Source of the DNA: Sphingomonas sp. TDK1
GTDB lineage: Bacteria; Pseudomonadota; Alphaproteobacteria; Sphingomonadales; Sphingomonadaceae
DNA: 64,000 nt
Assembly (NCBI RefSeq): GCF_001650735.1
Contig: NZ_LXVY01000020.1
Span: 39,598-103,597, forward strand
Direction of reading: 5' to 3'
The notes below the pieces were generated by a model that was given only the letters and a program-made list of their open reading frames with translations, was not told the DNA's origin and searched no databases. Below, piece after piece: positions 25,249-33,108 of the stretch. The translations under genes were made by a program, and so were the position numbers. How positions within the stretch are numbered: the stretch's first letter is position 1; each line of letters opens with the position of its first letter.

Positions 25249-26388
25249 TCAGAACCAGATCCGCATGCCGGCGACGAAGCTGGTCGTGGTCGGATCATCG
25301 CCATTGGCGCGGGCGTAGCGTGCCGTCTGGCCGATCTTCGCCTCGTGGGAGATGCCGACATAGGGCGCGAACTGGCGGGTGACCTCGTAGCGCAGACGCA
25401 GGCCGAGCTCGGCACTGCTGAGGCCGGCGCCGATGCGGTTCTCGGGCACGTCCTGCGCCGACAGGTTGAGCTCGATGCGCGGCTGCAGGACGACACGCTG
25501 CGTAATCCGCTGGTCGTAATAGCCTTCGAGCCGGCCGAACACGTCCCCCTTGTCGGACAGGAACGCCGCGCCCTCGACCTCGAACCAGTATGGCGCGAGG
25601 CCCTCGAACCCGATGACGGCATAGGTGCGCGACGGGCTCGGCCTGAAATCGTGCCGCACGCCGGCCTGGAGGTTGAAGTAGGGACCGATCGCGCGGCTGT
25701 AGAGCGCCTGCACTTCGGCGGCTTCGACGCCCTGGCGCAGCACGCCTTCGCCCTCAGACTTGATGGTCAGCCGGTTGATATCGCCGCCGAGCCAGGCCTC
25801 GCCATCCCAGCGATAGCCATCCCTCCCTCTTCGCGCCTGATATTCGGCGAGGTTGAACATCACCGTCGCCATCGTCTGCCCGCCACTCTCGCGCATCATC
25901 ATGTCACGGGCATGCGCAATATCGGCCTTGGGGAACTGGCGATCGGCATAATGATCCATCGGTGGCGTTGGCGCGGGTGCGCTGCCAGCGGGGAGATCGG
26001 TGCCGGCCTGGTCTCCCGAGGGCATCGCCGCCATGTTATGGCCAGCATGGTCGGCCGGCATGTCCATCCCGGGCATGGCGCCATTATCCTGCGCCGGTGC
26101 AGACTGCGCCGGCTTCGTCGGCATCGCCATGCCGCCCATGTCATGGCGTTCGTGGCCGCTTGGAGCCGGTACGGGCTTTGCGGGCGTAGGGGATGCAGGT
26201 TTTGCAGCAGGCTGGCTTCTGCGTGGCGCCAGGGTGGCGGGATTGGGCTTCGGCTTGGGTTTTGCCGCCGGCTTGGCGGACGGCATCGCCATGCCCGGCA
26301 GATCGTGCATCGAATGATCCTGCGCGGCGGCAGGCGATGCGAGCGCGATCAGGGCGCTGGCGGACAGGAGCGAGGCGAGATGCGTCAT
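25249..26388 (-). CDS. copB: CopB copper resistance outer-membrane protein
   Basis: A 379-residue protein with a signal peptide (ALIALASPAAAQ), a low-complexity His/Met/Pro-rich region (residues 25-150, repeats of the MPGMDMP and HDMGGMAMP type) and a C-terminal CopB beta-barrel domain (ALYSRAIGPYFNLQAGVRHD, GISHEAKIGQTARYA, final Phe). CopB binds copper at or in the outer membrane. Its start overlaps the copA stop by ATGA. The Met-rich segment is unusually long and Lys/Pro-rich. Confidence 0.92.
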   Translation of the reverse strand: MTHLASLLSASALIALASPAAAQDHSMHDLPGMAMPSAKPAAKPKPKPNPATLAPRRSQPAAKPASPTPAKPVPAPSGHERHDMGGMAMPTKPAQSAPAQDNGAMPGMDMPADHAGHNMAAMPSGDQAGTDLPAGSAPAPTPPMDHYADRQFPKADIAHARDMMMRESGGQTMATVMFNLAEYQARRGRDGYRWDGEAWLGGDINRLTIKSEGEGVLRQGVEAAEVQALYSRAIGPYFNLQAGVRHDFRPSPSRTYAVIGFEGLAPYWFEVEGAAFLSDKGDVFGRLEGYYDQRITQRVVLQPRIELNLSAQDVPENRIGAGLSSAELGLRLRYEVTRQFAPYVGISHEAKIGQTARYARANGDDPTTTSFVAGMRIWF

Positions 26389-28247
26389 GCTGCATCTCCC
26401 TTCTGACGCACGCTGACGACGCGCATCATGCCCGCCGCCATGTGGTAGAGGAGATGGCAGTGGAACGCCCAGTCGCCGACCGCGTCCGCGGTGAAGTCCC
26501 AGGTGACGATCCCGCCGGGCTGAACGATAACTGTGTGCTTGCGCGGCGCGCGGTCGCCATGCCCCGTCACCAGCTCGAAGAAATGGCCATGGATGTGGAT
26601 CGGATGCGCCATCATGCTGTCGTTGATCAGGTTCACCCGCACCCGCTCGCCTTCGGTGAACGGGATCGGCTCGTGGACGTCCGACATCTTCTCGCCGTCG
26701 AGCGACCACATGAACCGCTCCATGTTGCCGGTCAGGTGGAGGTCGATGCTGCGCGAGGGCGCACGGACGTCGGGATTGCGCTCCAACGCCATCAGGTCGC
26801 GATAGACCAGCACCTTGTGGCCGACATCGGCTAGGCCCTGTCCCGGCTCGCCGGTGCGATCGACCGGCATGGGTGAGATCGTCTGCACCCCCGGACCGCG
26901 CTTCACCTGCGGCGCATTGCCGAAGTCGCGCATGCGCATCGAGCCCATGTCATGGCCGGCCATCGCGCCGCCACCATGATCCATCCCCGGCATCGCCGAA
27001 TGGTCCATCGCGCCGCGATCCATGGTCGCATGATCCACGCCGGCCATGGGCGCGGCAGCGGGGCTTCCCGGCGTCGCAAGCGTGCGCGAGGCGTACTGCT
27101 CGGCGCTGGGATCGACGCCGCGCGGCGCCATGTCGCCGCCCATGTCCATGCCCATATCCTTCATGGTGGCGAGCGGGCGCTGACGCAGCGCCGGGACCGG
27201 CGCGACCATGCCGGCACGCGGTGCGAGCGTGGCACGCGCCAGCCCTGAGCGGTCGACCGCCTCGCCGACCAGCGTGAACGCCTTGTCCTCGGTCGGCGTA
27301 ACGATGACGTCGTAAGTCTCTGCGACGCCGATCTGGAACTCGTCGACCGCGACCGGCATCACGTTCTGGCCGTCGGCCTGGACGATGGTCAGCTTGAGGC
27401 CGGGAATACGCACGTTGAAGGTCGTCATCGACGACGCGTTGATCACACGCAGGCGGACACGCTCGCCCAGGGTGAACAGGGCCGTCCAGTTGTCGGCCGG
27501 CCCATGACCATTGACGAGATAGGTATAGGCCGCGCCGGTTACGTCGGAGATATCGGCCGGGTCCATTCGCATCCTGCCCCAGGCGAGACGGTCCTTCTCC
27601 TTCTGGTCGCGACCCGAAAGGAGCCCTGACAGCGTCTGGCGCTGAAAATTGAAATGGCCCGGATTGACCTTCATCCGCCGGAAGATCGCCTCGGGCGACA
27701 GCTGGCTGTGGTCCGACAGCACGATGACATGCTCGCGATCGGACTGGGCCGGATCGGCACCGGCGGGATCGATCACGATCGGGCCGTAGAGGCCAAGCTG
27801 CTCCTGGAAGCCCGAATGGCTGTGATACCAGTAAGTGCCGCTCTGGCGCACCGGGAACTCGTAGAGATAGCTGGAGCGCGGCTTGATGCCGGGGAACGAG
27901 ATGCCGGGCACGCCGTCATGCTCGGGCGGGACCAGCAGGCCATGCCAATGGACCGAACTGTCCTCGTCGAGATCGTTGATGACGTTGAGCCGCACCTTCT
28001 GGCCTTCGCGCAGCCGGATGAGCGGTGCCGGCACCGTGCCGTTGATCCCGATCGCGAGCGAACGGTGGCCGTCGATCGTCATCATCTGCCAGGCGATGCG
28101 CAGCGTGATGTCGTCACCCGAGACGGTCGGCAGGCCTTGCGATACCGGCTGCGCCCAGGCGGGCATCCATGCCGCGAGCGCCGCGGTGCCGCCGGCCAGC
28201 CCGAGGCCGCGCAGCAAGGTGCGCCGATCGACGGTCGAGAAGTCCAT
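26385..28247 (-). CDS. copA: CopA periplasmic multicopper oxidase
   Basis: A 620-residue protein with a Tat signal (DRRTLLRGLGLAGG). Three cupredoxin domains carry the copper ligands HWHG, HSHSG, HPIHIHGHFFE and HCHLLYHM. Between domains 2 and 3 lies a Met/His-rich insert (MDHATMDRGAMDHSAMPG) that binds Cu(I). CopA oxidises Cu(I) to less toxic Cu(II) in the periplasm. All type 1, 2 and 3 ligands appear present. The gene starts 51 bp after the ECF sigma gene, so the CnrYXH-like operon may read through into copAB. Confidence 0.95.
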   Translation of the reverse strand: MDFSTVDRRTLLRGLGLAGGTAALAAWMPAWAQPVSQGLPTVSGDDITLRIAWQMMTIDGHRSLAIGINGTVPAPLIRLREGQKVRLNVINDLDEDSSVHWHGLLVPPEHDGVPGISFPGIKPRSSYLYEFPVRQSGTYWYHSHSGFQEQLGLYGPIVIDPAGADPAQSDREHVIVLSDHSQLSPEAIFRRMKVNPGHFNFQRQTLSGLLSGRDQKEKDRLAWGRMRMDPADISDVTGAAYTYLVNGHGPADNWTALFTLGERVRLRVINASSMTTFNVRIPGLKLTIVQADGQNVMPVAVDEFQIGVAETYDVIVTPTEDKAFTLVGEAVDRSGLARATLAPRAGMVAPVPALRQRPLATMKDMGMDMGGDMAPRGVDPSAEQYASRTLATPGSPAAAPMAGVDHATMDRGAMDHSAMPGMDHGGGAMAGHDMGSMRMRDFGNAPQVKRGPGVQTISPMPVDRTGEPGQGLADVGHKVLVYRDLMALERNPDVRAPSRSIDLHLTGNMERFMWSLDGEKMSDVHEPIPFTEGERVRVNLINDSMMAHPIHIHGHFFELVTGHGDRAPRKHTVIVQPGGIVTWDFTADAVGDWAFHCHLLYHMAAGMMRVVSVRQKGDAA

Positions 28248-28298
28248 GAAATACCAGTCCCTGTCGCGTGCGTATGGAGGGTTTACGCAGAGACGCCC

Positions 28299-28862
28299 TC
28301 AACCCCTCAGCATCTCTTCCAGCTTTTTGCGCGCGCGGTAGAGCCTAGTCTCGACCGCCTTGTCGCCGATCCCGAGGGTCTCGCCGGTCTCCGCCTGGCT
28401 CATGCCCTCGATGGTCCGCAGGACGAGGACCTGCCTGAGGTTGACCGGCAGCTCGGCGATCGCCGCCATCGTTCGTTCCAGCTCGCGCCGGTCGGCGATC
28501 TGGACGTCGCTGGCGGCAGCGGAATCGGCGACGGCATGCGCCTCCTCGATCGGTCGCGCGAAGGTGAAGAAGCGGCGCACCGCCCGCCGCCGCGACCAGT
28601 CGCGCGCCTTGTTGACCGCGATCCGCCCGATCCATGCGCGGAACGGGCGCTCGGCGTCATAGCGCGCCAGCGCGCCAAAGGCGGCGATGAAGGTCTGTTG
28701 GGTCAGGTCGATCGCCGCGTCACTGTCTCCGACGAGCCCGCGCAGCAGCCGGAACACGCTCTCGCGATGCCGGCGCATCAGTTCGGCATAGGCCGCCTGG
28801 CGCCTGGCCAATGCGAGCGCCGCCAGCTCGCCGTCCGAGCAGCCGGCGAGGTCGAGGCTCAC
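28299..28862 (-). CDS. ECF sigma factor (CnrH-like)
   Basis: A 187-residue ECF sigma factor. Region 2 is AYAELMRRHRESVFRLLRGL, DLTQQTFIAAFGALARYD and FRAWIGRIAVNKARDWSRRR; region 4 is LPVNLRQVLVLRTIEGMSQA, ETLGIGDKAVETRLYRARKK. The GTG start at 28862 overlaps the stop of the upstream sensor gene (GTGA). The order membrane protein, periplasmic metal sensor, sigma factor equals cnrY-cnrX-cnrH, so the sigma factor is probably released when periplasmic metal (here likely copper) is sensed, and may drive copAB. Confidence 0.88.
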   Translation of the reverse strand: MSLDLAGCSDGELAALALARRQAAYAELMRRHRESVFRLLRGLVGDSDAAIDLTQQTFIAAFGALARYDAERPFRAWIGRIAVNKARDWSRRRAVRRFFTFARPIEEAHAVADSAAASDVQIADRRELERTMAAIAELPVNLRQVLVLRTIEGMSQAETGETLGIGDKAVETRLYRARKKLEEMLRG

Positions 28863-29299
28863 CGTTCCTTGGCCGTGAGCGCCTTGACCACCGCGGCATC
28901 GAATTTCGCCGCCTGATCGGGTTTGAGCACGGCCCGCATCGCGAAGATATGCTCGAGCGTTTCCTTCTGGAGCTGCCCCATCGCCTGGTGCGAGCGGTCG
29001 ACCGCCGCCGCGACGCCGGGGCCATAGCCATGTTCCGCCTCGATCGCGCCGGCGAGCCGGGCATTGTCGGCGCGCAGCTCGAGATCGAGCGCCTGCTTGC
29101 GGACCGCGAAGCGCCGTTCGATCTCGTCCATCCGGGCTTTCTGACCGCTGTCCAGATCGAGATCGTGATGGAGCAGCGTGTGCAGCGCATTCTCGACCGG
29201 CGCGGGCCGGGCAATGAAGGCGCGCCCGATGAACGCGCCGGCGACTGCTGCCAGAAAGGCGATGGCGGCGATCAGGAGCAGGCGGCGGCGGTCGGTCAC
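28859..29299 (-). CDS. Periplasmic heavy-metal sensor (CnrX/ZraP-like)
   Basis: A 146-residue protein with one N-terminal membrane segment (LLLIAAIAFLAAVAGAFIG) and a periplasmic helical hairpin: LHTLLHHDLDLDSGQKARMD, ADNARLAGAIEAEHGYGPGV, LEHIFAMRAVLKPDQ. His pairs and Met residues are placed as in CnrX and Spy/ZraP folds, where metal binding changes contact with the anti-sigma partner. It starts with GTG at 29299, overlapping the preceding stop, and its own stop overlaps the sigma gene. Confidence 0.8.
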   Translation of the reverse strand: MTDRRRLLLIAAIAFLAAVAGAFIGRAFIARPAPVENALHTLLHHDLDLDSGQKARMDEIERRFAVRKQALDLELRADNARLAGAIEAEHGYGPGVAAAVDRSHQAMGQLQKETLEHIFAMRAVLKPDQAAKFDAAVVKALTAKER

Positions 29300-29565
29300 T
29301 CGACGGTACCGAGCAATGTCGAGGGAGCGAGCGCCGAGGGTGTACCGAACGGCGCGGCGGAGGGTGCCGGATCGGCATAGCCGGGGATGGTCGAGCCAAG
29401 CAGACCGATCAGCAGCGCAAGGCTGGCGGCTAGGCCGACCAGCCGGCCGCCAAGCGGCTTGCCGCGGGCATCCGCGATACCGTCGAACACGCCGCCCTCG
29501 ATCCCCGCCAGTCGCGGATCGACCGGTAGTTCCCGCATCCGTCGCAGGGCCGCATCCACATCCAT
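29296..29565 (-). CDS. Small membrane protein, candidate anti-sigma factor (CnrY position)
   Basis: About 90 residues: a short cytoplasmic part (DVDAALRRMRELPVDPRLAG), one membrane helix (LVGLAASLALLIGLLGS) and a periplasmic Ala/Pro-rich tail. It is too divergent to name by motif, but being first of three overlapping genes before a metal sensor and an ECF sigma factor puts it in the place of CnrY. GGAG lies 8 nt before ATG 29565; ATG 29571 and 29598 are in-frame alternatives. Confidence 0.55.
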   Translation of the reverse strand: MDVDAALRRMRELPVDPRLAGIEGGVFDGIADARGKPLGGRLVGLAASLALLIGLLGSTIPGYADPAPSAAPFGTPSALAPSTLLGTVE

Positions 29566-29697
29566 CGTCATCACTCCATCTACCCCAGCCATACGCAACC
29601 GGGCGTGACATCCCTCATCGCCAAATCACTGCCGACGGATCGAGGGATAGCAGACGGCGCTGCGTATTGGATGCTTGAACATGGTTGGAGTGGTTCG

Positions 29698-30081
29698 ATG
29701 AAGAAGAAGATCATCCTGTCGGCGCTGGCGGCACTCTCTATCGGCCTGGCCGGTCCGGCGCTTGCGCATCCCAAATTGGTGAGCAGCACACCGGCCGCCG
29801 CATCGACGGTAAGTGCTCCGCGTCAGGTCACGTTGACGTTCAACGAGCGGCTGATGCCGGCCATGACCGGGGCCGAGATAGTGATGACGGCGATGCCCGG
29901 CATGAAGGATCACCCGCCGATGAAGATCAACGGCGCAAAGACGAGCGTCACTGCCGATGGCAAGACGTTGGAGATCGCCTTCGGTCGACCGCTCGCCGCC
30001 GGCAGCTATGCGGTCAACTGGCACGCCGTGTCGGGCGATACCCACCGCGTTACCGGCAGCGTGACCTTCACGGTCCGGTGA
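29698..30081 (+). CDS. copC: CopC periplasmic copper-binding protein
   Basis: A 127-residue protein with a signal peptide cut before HPKLVSS. The N-terminal His after the signal is a conserved Cu(II) ligand. The rest is a cupredoxin-like beta fold (VTLTFNERLMPAMTGAEIVM, YAVNWHAVSGDTHRVTGSV) whose Met-rich loop (MTAMPGMKDHPPM) suits Cu(I) and whose WHAVSGDTH supplies further His. CopC hands copper to CopD. The stop overlaps the copD start. It is divergent from the CnrYXH-like operon. Confidence 0.92.
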   Translation: MKKKIILSALAALSIGLAGPALAHPKLVSSTPAAASTVSAPRQVTLTFNERLMPAMTGAEIVMTAMPGMKDHPPMKINGAKTSVTADGKTLEIAFGRPLAAGSYAVNWHAVSGDTHRVTGSVTFTVR

Positions 30082-30986
30082 TGTCCGACTGGCCGTTGGT
30101 TGCTGTGCGCTGGGGTCTCTACCTCGATCTCGGCGCATTGTTCGGCTTGCCGGCCTTCGCGCGCTACGGCCTCCCAGCCGCGGCGCGTATGACGGCCTTT
30201 TCGCTGCGATGGCCCATCGTCGCCTTGTCGCTGAGCGGCTTGGGGCTGAGCGCAGCGGGCTTTCTGTTGATGGCGGCCGCGATGCTCGGGGTCGGCGTGA
30301 CGCAGGTGGACCGAGCGACGCTGATCATGCTGTTGACCGATACCGGCATCGGCTGGGCATGGACGGCGCGTGTGCTCGCGCTGCTGGCGGTGCTGGCTCT
30401 CGCCCTGGCTAGACGGCACTGGACCATGCGATATTGCCGGGCTCTGGTCCTGCCGGGTGGCATCGCGGTGGCGAGCCTCGCCTGGACCGGGCATGGCGCG
30501 GCGGGTGAAGGCGTCTGGGGCACGGCCCAGCTTCTAGGTGACATACTCCATCTTCTTGCCGCCTCGGCCTGGCTCGGTGCGCTGATCGCCTTTCTCCTGC
30601 TGGTCGGTCGCGCGCGGGATGCGGAATCGCTCTACATCGCCCGCGACGCACTCGCGGGCTTTGCGCGCGCCGGGACAGCCATCGTTGCCGTGCTCATCCT
30701 GACCGGACTGCTGAATGGCTATATCCTCGTCGGACCGGAACGGCTGGGCATGCTCGTCACCACCGACTATGGCCGCCTGCTGCTGGCCAAGCTCGGCCTG
30801 TTCGCGGCGATGCTGGTGCTGGCGGCGGTAAATCGCTGGCAGCTCGCACCTGCCCTGCAGGGCGACGCAACCCCGACCACCATGGCTCGTCTGCGGCTCA
30901 GCCTCGGGCTGGAGTTCTCGGCCATACTCGCGGTCCTGGCGGTGGTCTCGTGGCTCGGCACGCTCGCGCCCCCGGCTTCCCTGTAG
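30081..30986 (+). CDS. copD: CopD copper-transport membrane protein
   Basis: A 301-residue protein with eight hydrophobic segments and the conserved CopD features: HGAAGEG in a periplasmic loop, LLGDILHLLAASAWLGALIA with a membrane His/Trp pair, and LLLAKLGLFAAMLVLAAVNR. It works with CopC to move copper across the inner membrane. ATG 30081 overlaps the copC stop. The 3' end converges on the glutaredoxin-MauE gene 6 bp away. Confidence 0.9.
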   Translation: MSDWPLVAVRWGLYLDLGALFGLPAFARYGLPAAARMTAFSLRWPIVALSLSGLGLSAAGFLLMAAAMLGVGVTQVDRATLIMLLTDTGIGWAWTARVLALLAVLALALARRHWTMRYCRALVLPGGIAVASLAWTGHGAAGEGVWGTAQLLGDILHLLAASAWLGALIAFLLLVGRARDAESLYIARDALAGFARAGTAIVAVLILTGLLNGYILVGPERLGMLVTTDYGRLLLAKLGLFAAMLVLAAVNRWQLAPALQGDATPTTMARLRLSLGLEFSAILAVLAVVSWLGTLAPPASL

Positions 30987-30992
30987 CGGCGA

Positions 30993-31757
30993 TCAGCCAT
31001 GCACCAGACCAAGCGACCCTAGCCCCATCCAGATCGCCATCGCGACCATCATGACATTCTCGGTCAGCGAGACGAAGCCGAGCGGCACCTTGCTCGATCC
31101 GCCGACACAGGCGCATTTGATCTCCCGCCTGTCGATATAGACCGCCTTGAACACCGAGATCGCCCCGATCCCGCCGATCACCAGCGCCACCGGGGCGGAG
31201 AGCCCGGTCAGGACACCGGCGGTCATCAGCACACCAGCCGCACCTTCGGCGAACGGATAGACGTAGGAATAGGGCACCCAGCGCCGCGCCAGCAGATCGT
31301 AGTTGAGAAACATGCTCGAGAAGCGCTCGACATCCTGCAGCTTGAGCAGCGCCAGCACACACATGCTGAGCGAGATGAACCATTCGGCGGCACGGACCGT
31401 GAGCGGCGTGCCATAGACCGATTGGCTTACGGCGAGCGCCATCAGCGCGGTCATCGCGAACACAGCGACGACCGGCGTGTAGCTGGTGGCATCCGGATCG
31501 GGCACCGACTTGCCGAAGAAGCGGCGCAGATCGTCATAGCCGCCGATCCGCCGACCATCGATGAAGGTCTGCGGCGTGGTCTTCACGCCATGCTCGGCCT
31601 TGAACGCGTCGGTTTCGGCGCGGGTCTTGAGCCAGCGGTCATCGACCGCATAGCCCTGGGTCTCGAGCAGGTGCTTGGCCTTCAGCCCATAGGGGCAAAC
31701 ATGCTCGGGCATCACCATGCGATAGAGCGTCGCGCGCCTGGGGGATTGGTGGGTCAT
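30993..31757 (-). CDS. Glutaredoxin-MauE/DoxX-type fusion membrane protein
   Basis: A 254-residue protein. Residues 1-85 form a glutaredoxin domain with a single active-site cysteine (MPEHVCPYGLKA), cis-Pro loop TTPQTFIDGRRIGGYDDL. Residues about 95-250 hold four membrane helices of the MauE/methylamine-utilisation type (FISLSMCVLALLKLQDVERF, PFAEGAAGVLM) and a loop Cys pair (KCACVGGSSKVPLG). MauE-like proteins support disulfide formation or metal handling. It is divergently transcribed from a MerR-type regulator with a shared operator. The true substrate is unknown. Confidence 0.8.
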   Translation of the reverse strand: MTHQSPRRATLYRMVMPEHVCPYGLKAKHLLETQGYAVDDRWLKTRAETDAFKAEHGVKTTPQTFIDGRRIGGYDDLRRFFGKSVPDPDATSYTPVVAVFAMTALMALAVSQSVYGTPLTVRAAEWFISLSMCVLALLKLQDVERFSSMFLNYDLLARRWVPYSYVYPFAEGAAGVLMTAGVLTGLSAPVALVIGGIGAISVFKAVYIDRREIKCACVGGSSKVPLGFVSLTENVMMVAMAIWMGLGSLGLVHG

Positions 31758-31796
31758 TGCGGGTCCTCATCGCCTTGCGATTGATCGGTCCCGACC

Positions 31797-31828
31797 CATA
31801 TAGGTTCCGTACCATGGTACGGAGTCAA
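31797..31828 (-). promoter_or_regulatory. MerR-type promoter and 18-bp palindromic operator
   Basis: On the minus strand, TTGACT (31828-31823) and TATATG (31802-31797) are 20 bp apart (19 bp if the -10 is read as CTATAT), the overlong spacer typical of MerR-activated promoters. The spacer holds a perfect palindrome, TCCGTACCATGGTACGGA (31806-31823). The promoter drives the glutaredoxin-MauE gene; the divergent merR starts 9 bp beyond. Confidence 0.8.
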
Positions 31829-31831
31829 GGC

Positions 31832-32224
31832 ATGGAAATGCTGACGATCGGCAAGCTCGCCGCGAAGGGCGGGGTCGGGGTCGAGACGGTCCGCTATTAC
31901 CAGCGGCGGGGGTTGCTGGCCGAGCCTACGCGCGACGCGGGCATCCGGCGCTATGGCGACGACGATGTGCGGCGCCTGCGGTTCATTCGCTCGGCCCAGA
32001 CCGCCGGCTTCACGCTTGAGGAAATCGGCGAACTGCTTGGCCTCGACGCGGTCGATGACCGGACGCGGGCCCGGCATCTTGCCGAAGCCAGGATCGCGGC
32101 GATCGATGCGAAAATCGCCGAGATGCAATCCGCACGAGCCGCGCTAGCCAAACTCGCGAGCGAGTGCGCCAACACAGCCGCTGGCGCGTGTCCGATCATC
32201 ACCGCATTTGAGCGCTGCGCCTGA
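31832..32224 (+). CDS. MerR-family regulator
   Basis: A 130-residue protein: winged helix LTIGKLAAKGGVGVETVRYY and RRYGDDDVRRLRFIRSAQ, a dimerisation helix, and a C-terminal metal-type loop SECANTAAGACPIITAFE. The two cysteines align with Cys117 and Cys126 of the mercury regulator MerR, but the third mercury ligand (Cys82) is replaced, so classical Hg(II) sensing is doubtful. It probably senses another soft metal or thiol stress and activates the divergent glutaredoxin-MauE gene. Confidence 0.88.
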   Translation: MEMLTIGKLAAKGGVGVETVRYYQRRGLLAEPTRDAGIRRYGDDDVRRLRFIRSAQTAGFTLEEIGELLGLDAVDDRTRARHLAEARIAAIDAKIAEMQSARAALAKLASECANTAAGACPIITAFERCA

Positions 32225-33108
32225 GCTCCAGCGCCAGCTTGTCCTGCACAAACGCAATCGGGTGTGGGGCCGACTATAGGCGATTGGCAGCTAAACTGGC
32301 TTCGTTGTCCCGAATCCGGCATTCTGCACACAGCTCACGTCAGTCGATCGGCGATGGCATCCATGCACGGCTAGGGCGTCCGCTGTCGACGAAAGCCGCC
32401 ATTCAAGGAGCGAACCGGGAACGGCAGGAAAGTCCCACTCCCGGTCCCTGGCGAGGTGGATCTGCGGGCCGTGCGCCCGGGTCCGCTTTTGGGTTGATCA
32501 GTCGCCTGGCTGGCCGTCTGAGAGTAGGTGCGCAGCTGGGTGCCCCCTCCCTGCCGGCGCGTCGGGACCTACCGCGAACCAAGCTCGCGCCATGTCCGCT
32601 TCTGGGAAGCCCTCAAGCGCCTCCTAGCGGCTGAAAGTGGGCGAGTAGCGGTCGGCAGTCGTGCCAGATCGTTCCTGGCAATCTCACAAAAAGTGTGGGG
32701 AAAAATGTGGGGGCGCGTCTCGCGGTCTCATGTATTTAGTTGTTAATTGAATTACTTAAGATCAATCTTGGGCTTCCTCCCGCTCCGCCACCTGCGCCCT
32801 TTTTGGGGCTTCCCAAAACTGCCAGAAAAGCCGCAGAAATAGCGGTTTCTGGTTCCGCTGCGCATCCAAGGGTAGGTAGGGAAGGTTGAAGCTGAGCCCG
32901 TATACCGGCACTCCGCTCCCGATGGGCCGATTCCGTTGTTCGTCGGTCGACTCACCCTCACCCTCACCCTCTCTGTGCCCTTGCTACGCTCGCCTTCACT
33001 TCCATGGCGCGGTATGGCCGGTGGGGCATCTACGGGAACCGCTCGCTTGCAGCTTACCCCAAGTGCCCCGAAGGACGCGGGCCGATGCGGGGACGCGCCA
33101 GCTCGAAC
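32225..33108. other. Gene-free stretch
   Basis: About 880 bp without a credible gene; the open frames have no family features. It holds an AT-rich island (about 32725-32765), a short tandem repeat CTCACC three times near 32950, a run of short inverted repeats, and GTGGGG-rich tracts near 32690. It separates the metal-resistance block from the pyroglutamate block and could be an old insertion junction, but no integrase, tRNA or direct repeat was found to prove it. Confidence 0.45.

Noticed and set aside
32239..32634. 131-codon open frame in the gene-free gap
   Set aside because: Low-complexity Arg/Gly/Pro composition, no ribosome-binding site, no family features.
32770..32795. CTCCCGCTCCGCCA resembling a tRNA-Ser 3' end (attachment-site remnant)
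   Set aside because: Only about 14 nt match, there is no T-arm sequence upstream and no second copy in the window.
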